From: Brachionus koreanus
Taxonomy: Eukaryota; Rotifera; Eurotatoria; Ploima; Brachionidae
DNA length: 11,226 bases
Assembly (NCBI GenBank): GCA_016987375.1
Contig: PJRA01000519.1
Location: forward strand, 1,321,720-1,332,945
Direction: 5' to 3'
This document shows positions 1-6,789 of this stretch, piece by piece. The translations under genes and the position numbers were made by a program. The notes below the pieces were generated by a model, which did no database searches, was not told the DNA's origin, and worked only from the letters and a program-made list of their open reading frames with translations. Every line of letters begins with the position of its first letter. The stretch's first letter is position 1.

Positions 1-341
1 ATTCCAACATCTCGTTCACAAACGGTTTTAGCTAGACTTTGTCTCTCTCCTGTTTGTTTTTCAATTTTGTAATCAAATCTAGAGTTCGTTTTGCCTAAGT
101 GTAAGACCTTACATTTTTCTGCGTTTAGTACTGTTGACCAATTTTTAGACCAGACGCAAATCTTATCCATATCATCTTGAAGCCTCAAATTTGATAAAGA
201 ATTTTTAATGATTGCAATTATTTTTGTGTCATCTGCATAGGCTTTGCACTCATTGTCAATTTGTTCAAGCATCTCGTTTATATAAATAATGAATAGTAGA
301 GGACCTAATACAGATCCCTGATGATAGTTGTTTTCTTCAAT
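1..341 (-). mobile_element. Partial LINE reverse transcriptase (CR1/L2-like), truncated, off left edge
   Basis: Read on the minus strand, one frame stays open from 341 to the window edge. It carries RT palm motifs: HQGSVLGPLLFIIYINEM (about 270-323), then YADDTK at 222-239, the catalytic aspartate pair of RT motif 5. A thumb-like stretch follows (WSKNWSTVLNAEKCKVLHLG), then a CERDVG segment resembling the ERDLG(V/I) connection typical of CR1, L2 and Rex-like LINEs. The element would copy its RNA into DNA at a genomic nick. The upstream fingers and endonuclease are absent: homology stops near 330 and an in-frame TAA lies at 342-344, so this is a 5'-truncated or broken copy. There is no frameshift inside the visible part, so it may be younger than the plus-strand LINE beside it. 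The RT identity is firm; the clade is inferred from a short stretch. Confidence 0.85.
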
Positions 342-379
342 TTAATTATGTCGGATAAACTATAACTAATTTATCTTAA

Positions 380-1400
380 GTGCTTCAAAACAATTTTTCC
401 CAAAGATTGTTCAAGAGACACTTAAAAATATTAAAATCATATAACTATGGTTCACCTTTTTTTTGTGATCACAAAAAATTGCCATCTGATGCCTTTGACA
501 AAGGAGTCAAGCAAATTACTAAAACTACACATCATTCAAACGATTCAACTGGTGAAAGCAAGCGTTAAAAACTTGTTCTGAAAAAGATTCCTATTGATTT
601 AGACATTAATGATCCGGATGTTCTCGAAAAACTGGAGCAACAAGGGATTCTAAATCCAGCTCGTAAAATCTCAAGAGATAAAATTCCGAAAGCAATCATA
701 ACAGCTGAAACCACTGACATAAAAACTCTTGACAATATTATCTCCTCTGGATTCTTTATAGGTCTAACCCGGCTTAAAACTGCAGATATATAACTGCCAC
801 AAATTTGGCCATACATAAGTCAGATGCCAACATGAACAAAAATGCGCCAAATGTGGCCAAATTGGTCAAATTGCAAATCAACAATGATATCATGGGCTAA
901 CTGTGGAGAAAACCATTAGGCATTCTCACGAAAATGTCAACATGTTGTTGCTGCTACTAATTCCCAAATGTCTAAAACTCAAACTAACAGGTCAATTAAA
1001 GAACCGAACCAAGATAAAAATGAACATACTCACTATACCAGAATTGAATCTTTATTCCAAAAGAATTACTCAAAAATCCTTAAAAGCGACATTTTTAATG
1101 ACTTAGAAGAAAGAATTGAAAAGATAATCAATCTGATTAAATTAGAGTCTATAGTAAACCGTATCATGGATATGTTCACGTTTGCAATTGCCCAAGTGAT
1201 GGATAAAATTGAACCAAAACAAAGTGAAGTCCTTTCAGTTTTTAAAAAATACACTGACTGAAAATCTTCTAAGTAAATCAAAAAGAGACATCCTATCTTT
1301 TACAGATAGTTTTCAAAAAAGTAATAAAAATAAAAATAAAGAAAAAGTTTCGATCCCAAATCAAAACCAGTTGTTTGCCTCAAGTCAAGGAAATGTTTAG
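380..1400 (+). pseudogene. LINE ORF1 (gag-like, CCHC zinc knuckles), frameshifted
   Basis: ORF1 of such elements is an RNA-binding protein that packages the element RNA. The frame opening at 380 runs to 790 with a single stop at 566-568; 590-785 reads as the domain preceding the knuckles (start LVLKKIPIDLDINDPDVLEK). After a frameshift near 790 come knuckle remnants: NCHKFGHT-stop-VRC at about 795-830 keeps C-x4-H-x4-C but has lost the first Cys, KCAKCGQIGQ has lost its His, and NCGENH...FSRKC (about 900-942) is a third. A Lys/Asn-rich tail follows at 968-1261, then another frame at 1209-1400. The first Met is not secure because the 5' end is degraded. Minus-strand ORFs across this stretch are shadows. 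Confidence 0.7.
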
Positions 1401-2110
1401 CCTATCTAACTACATTAATAAACTGAGAATTTCTCTCTTCAATGCTCAATCACTAATACCCAAAATCAACACAGTAATGGATTTCATTGTACGTAAAGAA
1501 ATTAACATCCTTTGTTTAAATGAAACTTGGTTGAACAAAAATAAAACCTTCAGTATCCCGAACTATGAAATGGTACGACTTGATCGTACTGATGGATATG
1601 GTGGTGTATGCAGTATTATTCACACAAACATAAAATTTGAAGAAATCAAAATCAAAGCAGTACGGAAGTACTCATAAAAATAAAAGACGTATTGCCAGAT
1701 AGAGAAGAACTCTACATTGTAAACTTCTATAGAAGCCCCGAAAAAAAAAAGTTTTTGATCCATATCTACTTAAAGAAATATCTCAACTTGGAAGAAACAT
1801 TCTAATAATTGGTGACTTAAACGACCATAGCAGCCTTTGGTTTAGCAATAGATTAAACCAAGCTGGAATACAGCTTGAAGATTTTATTTTTAAAAATGAC
1901 TTAAGCCTCCTAAATGAGCATTCCTCAGCTTACCAGCTTCACACAAACCAGGATATAAGGCCATTTTGGATCTTGTGTTATTATCAAACGATCTAGTAAA
2001 ACACTTTCTATCATTCAAAGTCTCAGATCACATTTGGAGTGATCACTATCCAATTAATGTTGATTTCAGAATTAATAGGCCTGTAAAACCTGGGTTAATA
2101 GAAAAAAAAA
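1375..2110 (+). pseudogene. LINE ORF2 N-terminus: AP-type endonuclease domain, frameshifted
   Basis: This domain nicks the target DNA to prime reverse transcription. The exonuclease-endonuclease-phosphatase motifs are visible in order: LFNAQSLIPK (about 1438-1467), LNETW at 1516-1530 with the catalytic Glu, YGGVCSIIH (about 1600-1625), NFYRSP (about 1722-1739), IIGDLNDHSSLW with GDLND at 1811-1825, LDLVLLSND, and SDHYPI with SDH at 2038-2046, the final catalytic Asp-His pair. They are spread over at least three frames: one stop at 1675-1677, one shift in the A-run near 1741-1752 and one near 1955-1965. All main catalytic residues survive, so the frameshifts rather than active-site changes killed this copy. 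Length is close to a full EN domain (about 230 residues). Confidence 0.85.
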
Positions 2111-2875
2111 AAGTCAATAAAAATATTTAATCTTCTGATTTTTGAAAGAACCGCTATTTCGAATTGTGCAACTCTCATTGGTTTTGATATACAGTCCGAG
2201 AATGATATTGATAATCAGGCCGACAAGATAACAAAAGCAATAAATGATGCTCAAAAGAAGGTTCATTCTTATAAAAGCATTAGCATCAAAGATGGAAAAT
2301 TCTAAATACTTTATGAAAACAAACTTACGTTGTTGAGAGAGAAAAAAAGGTGAAAAAAGCTTTTTTATCGAACCCACGACCAAACCATAAAAATTAGTTA
2401 GAACAGACTTACCAGTCGAGTCAAAAGTGAAATAAAAAAATTCCATTCTAGTCGATGGGAAGAATTTTTCCGGATCTAAACTCCAATAAAGTTTCTGATG
2501 GAAAACTCTGGAAAAAGCTGAAAATGGTTGATGACAAAGGAAGCGAGCAAGCTGACAAAAACCTTAAAATAGTTCATGATAATCAGATAAAAAGCGATCC
2601 GCTCGAGCTCTGTGAGCTCTTCGCAGAAAGGTTATCAGAAACCTTTTCAAATGAAAATGATTCGAGTTTCGACCCTAAAACATATCAAGAAATCAACAAT
2701 AGTGAGGCAAGCTTTTCGTCTATAGTGCTATCAATTTTACTTCAGCTTATGAAATTGACAGCATACTTAAGATTAGAGGAAAAGGTGCTCCTGGAAATGA
2801 CAAAATTACGATAAGCTACTCAAGAATCTCCCAAAATGTTTTCTAAATCTAGCAACTTAATTCGAGAAGAAATAA
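2110..2875 (+). pseudogene. LINE ORF2 linker and first RT block, truncated before the catalytic core
   Basis: After the endonuclease the sequence reads as the charged linker typical of jockey-like ORF2 (FERTAISNCATLIGFDIQ near 2145; KSEIKKFHSSRW near 2427-2456, leading into WEEFF). It then shifts to the frame open at 2455-2814, which contains KLWKKLKMVDDKG and LCELFAERLSETFSNEND, the usual stretch before RT. A further shift near 2735-2750 gives INFTSAYEIDSILKIRGK followed by GAPGNDKIT, equivalent to the (K)APGxDxI motif that opens the LINE RT domain. A short tail, LLKNLPKMF, matches the following helix. Nothing recognisable as RT follows 2875; in particular no YADD box was found on this strand. 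Frame 2455-2814 alone is therefore not a host gene. Confidence 0.75.
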
Positions 2876-2879
2876 CGAC

Positions 2880-3460
2880 ATAAAATCTAGCACAAAACAT
2901 TGATGAGGGTGTCCTATGCAAGTCTTTTGGTTTTAGAACAATGAAGAAATGTCAAGTAGCAGATATTTCAGACTCTTCCTAGATCTGGAAAAATATAAAA
3001 ATGAAAAATTTGAAGCAAATTCAAACGAAATTGTAAGCTAACAATGATGGGCTAAAAGGTATCATTATTTTGAAGTTCATGTGACAAATGTCACTAAACT
3101 TTCAAGTCAAGTCAAGTATTTCATTTTAGTGATGATTTTTGAAAATAAGTTTTATTTCTTGAATTGCCATAACTATCATAACATATCTATTGATCAATAG
3201 AGAAATTTTGTTTAAAATTTTACAAACAACTTGAATCCTTCATTATTCAAGTTATCATTTTTAAAGCTTGTTGGTTTGTTATATCCTATAATGTTCATCT
3301 TTATCAATTTTTACTGGTTCCAATCATCGCTTGAGTCTCAAGTAGCTTGACTAAAGCTTTCTTCTTATTTTTTTATTTAATAAAAAGGAAATGTTTGATT
3401 TTTTTTCAAAATATTAATTGATCAATAAGTATAGATAATATTTTAAAATTTCAATAATTG
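2880..3460. other. Gene-free A+T-rich stretch with short palindromes
   Basis: No coding frame of note was seen on either strand. The stretch holds GTGACA-AA-TGTCAC at 3081-3094, the perfect 14-bp palindrome CTATTGATCAATAG at 3187-3200, and a 9-bp stem with 8-nt loop at 3228-3253 (AACTTGAAT / ATTCAAGTT). A second TTGATCAA core occurs at 3418-3425. Some of the left edge may be unrecognised LINE or insertion-junction sequence. Confidence 0.5.
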
Positions 3461-3462
3461 AC

Positions 3463-3832
3463 TCATTTGAAGCTTTTGCATCTTTTTTGAAAATTCTGAA
3501 AGTAAATGTTTTTAAATTTAGATAGCATTTTTTCAGTTTTGTTTTGTTCAATTCTCATAGTATCTACTAATTCATATAAAAAGTACACGAATATCTTCCT
3601 CATATGGTTTTTCAAGTAAACTAAGAATTTTTCTAGCTTTATCACTAGAGTTTGAAGTTTTTATATTAACCTGCTTCTTTCAAGTAATTCAAATTTTGGC
3701 AAATTTAGCTGATCAATATGATCATCTTTGATAATATAAAATCACAATTTTCACCTATTTTATCACTTTAACTATAACCAATAGCTGTACACCTACTAGC
3801 CAAGCAATTCCAATACCACTTTGCATTAAAAT
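3463..3832 (-). pseudogene. Decayed coding stretch, possible FLYWCH-type zinc finger remnant
   Basis: On the minus strand, from about 3830 downwards, one frame reads NAKWYWNCLASRCTAIGYS, a stop, then SDKIGENCDFIL. The next frame continues KDDHIDQLNLPKFELLERSR, a third ARKILSLLEKPYEEDIRVLF, and a fourth (within 3463-3645) YELVDTMRIEQNKTEKML. The W-x-C...C-x-A pattern followed about 25 residues later by an Asp-His segment resembles FLYWCH zinc fingers (Tyr/Trp-Trp-x-Cys, Cys, His-x-His), which are common in transposon-derived and chromatin proteins. The second zinc-ligand histidine is not visible and the N-terminal part is unreadable. At least three frame changes and one stop make a functional product unlikely. 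The alternative is chance open frames in A+T-rich DNA, but the charged, low-repeat composition argues against that. The family assignment is tentative. Confidence 0.4.
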
Positions 3833-4298
3833 TGTTAGAGGAGCTTGTCTAAAATAGGAGCAAAAATGATGATGAAAATGATTTTGGATTTTTTTTGAGA
3901 TTAAGTAATATTAATCTTAAAAAAAACCGCTTTACTTTTCATCCTAATTATGTTGTTGATGATTGAAGGATTGTTTTCAAATTAACGAATTCTCAGAAAA
4001 AAAATTTTCTATATAAATCAATTAGAAATTATTGATTAAGCCTAAACTACTATAATTTTTTTATTTATTAAATGATCTGCTAAAAATAGATTTTTATATA
4101 TAATTGTGTCTTATTTTGATATATCTTTCTACTAAATCTTTTATCTTAAGTATAAACTCATCTAGTTAAATTAATAATTGTAAAAAAGACTTTAATTTGA
4201 TTATAATTTTTTATAGATTTTTTTTTTTTTTTTATATCATATCTCAATTTGTCCATGGGACTTAAACTTTAAATAAATAAATTGATTCGCTATTTTTG
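3833..4298. other. Gene-free A+T-rich stretch with T16 run
   Basis: Very A+T-rich sequence without a supportable ORF. A run of 16 T lies at 4218-4233. On the plus strand this could be read as an insertion tail of a minus-strand retroposed sequence, but no retroposon body was recognised beside it. No repeats longer than about 10 bp were noted. Confidence 0.5.
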
Positions 4299-4436
4299 AT
4301 GTGCCAAAACGAAAATGATAAAAAAAAGCGAGATAACAAAAGCTCTACAACTTGTTGCCAATGCGCAAGCTTTGCCTGGAAAGATCATTTAGAAAAAATG
4401 AATACTATTATTTGTAAAAATTGTATTTTAAATTAA
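4299..4436 (+). CDS. Candidate 45-residue Cys-rich microprotein (CxxC-x16-CxxC)
   Basis: An ATG at 4299 opens 45 codons to TAA at 4434-4436. The N-terminal third is charged (NENDKKKRDNK, residues 4-14). Then come Cys19, Cys20 and Cys22 (TTCCQC), a Trp-Lys-Asp-His segment (27-30), and Cys39/Cys42 (ICKNC). Cys19-x2-Cys22 and Cys39-x2-Cys42, 16 residues apart, are the ligand layout of a small zinc ribbon or treble clef. A canonical AATAAA lies 49 bases past the stop (4486-4491), and TTTAAATAAATA at about 4268-4279 is a possible core-promoter element. Local G+C is above the flanks in the Cys-rich half. No family was recognised. It could be a complete microprotein, the first exon of a longer gene (the GC-rich island at 4649-4765 lies downstream) or a remnant of a transposon zinc finger. 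Confidence 0.4.
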   Translation: MCQNENDKKKRDNKSSTTCCQCASFAWKDHLEKMNTIICKNCILN

Positions 4437-4485
4437 TTAACTTTTATCATTTTTTATTTTTTTAAACTCGAATTATATTTTCTTT

Positions 4486-4491
4486 AATAAA
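4486..4491 (+). promoter_or_regulatory. Poly(A) signal AATAAA after the 4299-4436 ORF
   Basis: An exact AATAAA 49 bases past the stop codon, followed by T-rich sequence. Such hexamers arise often by chance in DNA this A+T-rich, so it supports the ORF only weakly. Confidence 0.35.
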
Positions 4492-4648
4492 AGTATTTTA
4501 AACACTAATTTTTTTTCTGGGTTAAAAATGACCCATTTTCGTGTTATTTAGGGTTAAGCATGCTCTTTTGAAATTGCTATTATCTTTATGTAATTGTTAT
4601 TTTGATAGTGCTTCTTTAATTGTCTTATTATGAACTATGCTATTTTAA

Positions 4649-4765
4649 TACAAAGCCTTTAAAACCATTGAAGCGGTCGTTGCTGCAGCCAAAAACTTTT
4701 TAAATTGGGAGCAAGACGACCTGCTAGTGGTTATCCGTTCGTATCTGGCAGTTAACAAGGCATAA
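4649..4765 (+). other. GC-rich coding-like island, possible terminal exon or gene remnant
   Basis: Bases 4655-4762 are about 45% G+C by my count, roughly twice the surrounding level. One plus-strand frame is open from 4649 (after a TAA at 4646-4648) to TAA at 4763-4765, giving 38 residues. The protein is well balanced and unlike random A+T-rich translation: FKTIEAVVAAAKNFLNWEQD followed by DLLVVIRSYLAVNKA, an amphipathic alpha-helical-looking sequence. There is no in-frame ATG, so it would need to be a last exon (an AG ends at 4655) or the tail of a broken gene. The protein was not recognised and no transposon match was seen. Confidence 0.4.
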
Positions 4766-5320
4766 TTAAAATTCAAAAAAGTGATTTCAAAATTCTGTTT
4801 GAGCAGAAATCAAAATCTGTTTTTGTTTTAAAATTAAAATTAAGCAAGATTTTGGATCTAAATCGTTCTCTGCACGTTGTACCAATTTTTCAATAAATTC
4901 TATTTAATGAAATAAAATCAAAATAATGGAGGATTTTTGCTCTAAACAATTATAACTACGGCTTTTAATTAGAAAACCGAACTATAAGTTGTATGAAATT
5001 ATTCCAACATTAAGAGATGTTAAAAAATGATGTATAGATTGTTTTAGTTAAGCTTAATTCAGCAAAATGTAAAATAGTCACATGACTAAAAATTGAGGAC
5101 TAAGCTTTATTCGATTTTTTTTTGCTATATGCCCAATTATTTTATCTCCTTAGCTCTTCAGTTGCAAAACTTCAACCATAATCCTTTTAATTGTTTATTT
5201 AAAAGTCTAACTCTGTCACAAATTTTTAGAAAGCAGACGCTTTTAGCTGTATAGATAACTTTTTCTTTTAACTCTTAAATGGATAACATAGTTCTAATAA
5301 AATTTTCTTATCTTCTCTAG

Positions 5321-5505
5321 TGTTTTACCAGATCAGTCTCTTGGTACGAGGCTTTGTTGAGTCTTATTCCGTTGATTTGGTCTGATTAAACATTGAAGTT
5401 TTTTTATTTTTCTGAGCTTCCTCCTGCTGCAGCATGTCTGTAGCACTCTCTCAACCACTTTAATGTTTCGGACGTGTTCTGTAAAGCATACGCATAGTCT
5501 TTTTG
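5321..5505. other. GC-rich island with coding-like frames, strand uncertain
   Basis: This block stands out from its A+T-rich flanks. On the minus strand a frame open from 5505 to TAA at 5404-5406 gives 33 residues (QKDYAYALQNTSETLKWLRE, then CYRHAAAGGSSEK). An overlapping minus frame, ATG at 5433-5435 to TAA at 5364-5366, gives 23 residues starting MLQQEEAQKNKKTSMF. Joining the two by a frameshift near 5425-5435 would give one plausible hydrophilic C-terminus. On the plus strand a textbook acceptor (TTTTCTTATCTTCTCTAG, 5303-5320) precedes the block, with a 22-residue frame from 5321 to 5389. I cannot choose the strand. It is most likely an exon or pseudogene fragment of an unidentified host gene. 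Confidence 0.35.
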
Positions 5506-5509
5506 TTAG

Positions 5510-5990
5510 TTTTTTTAAATTTATTTCTTAAAATTAAAAATTTGCTTTTCACAGTTGAGAAAATTTCTAACACAATATATCTCTTAATTAACATTTCAAT
5601 ATTCATGATGACTTAGAATATTTTTTTTACGAATTTCGAGAATTGTTTGAATCATATTGAAAAAATAATAAGTTAATTAATATTAAGATACTAATCAAAA
5701 TTAGTATTGCTAAATCAATTGAACGCAATTTAAACACATTATTATCACATAAAGCATGTTTAAAGAAAAAAAAAAGAAGAAATTTTCTTTGTTGCATTTG
5801 ACTTAAATGTAGGTGTCTTTTGTTAAAATGAATAAATTATTTCCTTAAATTAATAATCAAAAAAACTAGATAGACATTTTCTATATTAGAATATAAAATT
5901 TCCAAATTAATTTGGTGAATATTTTGAATTCTTTTTTCGCTATGTTTAATTAGTTAATTATTAGAGACATAAAAGAAAATTAAAAAACAA
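5510..5990. other. Gene-free A+T-rich stretch
   Basis: No ORF, RNA gene or repeat structure could be supported. It consists of A+T-rich sequence with short homopolymer runs, ending at the promoter of the 6058 microprotein ORF. Confidence 0.5.
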
Positions 5991-5994
5991 TGCA

Positions 5995-6006
5995 TATAAA
6001 TAAAAG
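5995..6006 (+). promoter_or_regulatory. TATA box for the 6058-6168 ORF
   Basis: TATAAATAAAAG matches the eukaryotic TATA consensus closely and is flanked 5' by GCA. It lies about 60 bases before the ATG, which would put transcription start near 6025-6032 and leave a 5' leader of about 30 bases. TATA-like strings are common in such DNA; position and exactness make this one credible. Confidence 0.45.
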
Positions 6007-6057
6007 CATTTGATTTCAAAATTTAATCAAAAATTTTTTTATTTAAATAAATTCAAA

Positions 6058-6168
6058 ATGAATACTCCAGTAACAAGTGCGCCAACCACAACTCAAGTAA
6101 ACACTGAAGAACAGAAGACAAGAAGAACCTTGAGAGGAGCTTGCGGTGACTGTGGTTCTTGCTGCTAA
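6058..6168 (+). CDS. Candidate 36-residue protein with C-terminal CxxCxxCC
   Basis: ATG (context TTCAAAATGA, adenine at -3) to TAA at 6166-6168 encodes 36 residues. The first half is Thr/Ser/Pro-rich (NTPVTSAPTTTQVNTEEQ), followed by a basic patch TRRTLRG, then GACGDCGSCC at the very end. G+C in the ORF is far above the flanks, and codon choice is not that of background DNA. A TATA box lies about 60 bases upstream and ATTAAA 29 bases downstream, so it has the outline of a complete compact gene. The terminal Cys-Cys resembles the double-geranylgeranylation tail of Rab GTPases, and CxxCxxCC could instead bind metal or be palmitoylated. No GTPase domain precedes it and the upstream frame has a stop at 6001-6003. 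Alternatives are an isolated Rab-type last exon or chance. No function is assigned. Confidence 0.45.
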   Translation: MNTPVTSAPTTTQVNTEEQKTRRTLRGACGDCGSCC

Positions 6169-6196
6169 GTTAAATCTGATGTGTATTTCAAAACAA

Positions 6197-6202
6197 ATTA
6201 AA
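6197..6202 (+). promoter_or_regulatory. Poly(A) signal variant ATTAAA after the 6058-6168 ORF
   Basis: ATTAAA is the commonest variant of the animal poly(A) hexamer. It sits 29 bases after the stop codon, with a T-rich region from about 6235 onward. This supports a short self-contained transcript but could be chance. Confidence 0.35.
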
Positions 6203-6209
6203 GCGTTTT

Positions 6210-6789
6210 AAAATAATAGATCAATAGATCATTTATATTTTTTTCATATTATATTCAAATATATTTTTAAAATTTAACCGAATAAGTTTTTTTCAAAATA
6301 GTAATCTAAAATTTAAATTTTATTTTTTCAATTTTCTCTTTTTGCGCAAAAATTTAAAATGAGTAATTTTATATAAACGCAATTCTTGCAGTCTTTTAAC
6401 TTTTAAAATTTTCAATCTAAAAAAATTCGTGTCATTACATTATAATATATTAGATTTTTATTATATTTGCTTATGAAATCATATGCATTGTCGATATATA
6501 TAAAGAAATTTAGTAAGAATACCACAAGTTCTTAATAAAAAAACCCAAATTAAGTTTTTTAAGTTTTTCACCAAATTTTATAAGAATAACCCCAAATAAT
6601 AAAAAATTGCAAAAAACTAATTTGATTAAAATAACGATTAAAATATAAAAAAATTTTTTTCTCCTTGTGTCACTAAATTTTTTCCACATTCATTTGATTC
6701 CTGATGGAATTTCCAATTAATTTTGAATTGGTTGGAGACAATCATATTATAAATATAGAACTTTATTCTCAACATTTTGAACTAGTAGA
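6210..6789. other. Gene-free A+T-rich stretch before the LINE 3' fragment
   Basis: No supportable gene. A 32-codon ATG frame at 6704-6802 overlaps the edge of the LINE fragment but has no recognisable product. The junction between unrelated DNA and LINE sequence falls near 6785-6793, where readable thumb-domain protein begins. Confidence 0.45.

Larger units (their letters stand above)
345..2875 (+). mobile_element. Jockey-like LINE, 5' portion, decayed (ORF1, endonuclease, start of RT)
   Basis: This non-LTR retrotransposon copy reads on the plus strand in the expected order: gag-like ORF1 with zinc knuckles (about 380-1400), AP-endonuclease (about 1375-2110), the linker before RT (about 2110-2755), and the first RT block with the GKGAPGNDKI motif (about 2780-2810). 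Recognisable coding stops near 2860-2875, just before the RT catalytic core. Frame changes occur near 790, 1260-1400, 1675, 1755, 1960 and 2280-2450, so the copy is dead. Between breaks the frames remain open and readable, so decay is mainly by indels plus a few stops. The 5' boundary is set roughly, just after the inverted CR1/L2-like fragment. No target-site duplication was identified. Confidence 0.8.

Noticed and set aside
565..816. 83-codon minus-strand ORF
   Set aside because: It lies opposite the clearly readable LINE ORF1 protein; hydrophobic shadow frame.
1066..1281. 71-codon minus-strand ORF
   Set aside because: Shadow of the LINE ORF1 tail on the plus strand.
2114..2446. 110-codon minus-strand ORF
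   Set aside because: Opposite the LINE linker region, which reads as protein on the plus strand; no domain visible.
4218..4233. T16 run as a retroposon tail
   Set aside because: No retroposed body or target-site duplication was seen beside it, and homopolymers are common in this DNA.
4519..4539. GGGT...ACCC and AAAATG-ACC-CATTTT as a transposon terminal repeat
   Set aside because: No matching inverted copy was found elsewhere; the shared TGACCCATTTT near 8609 is too short to count.
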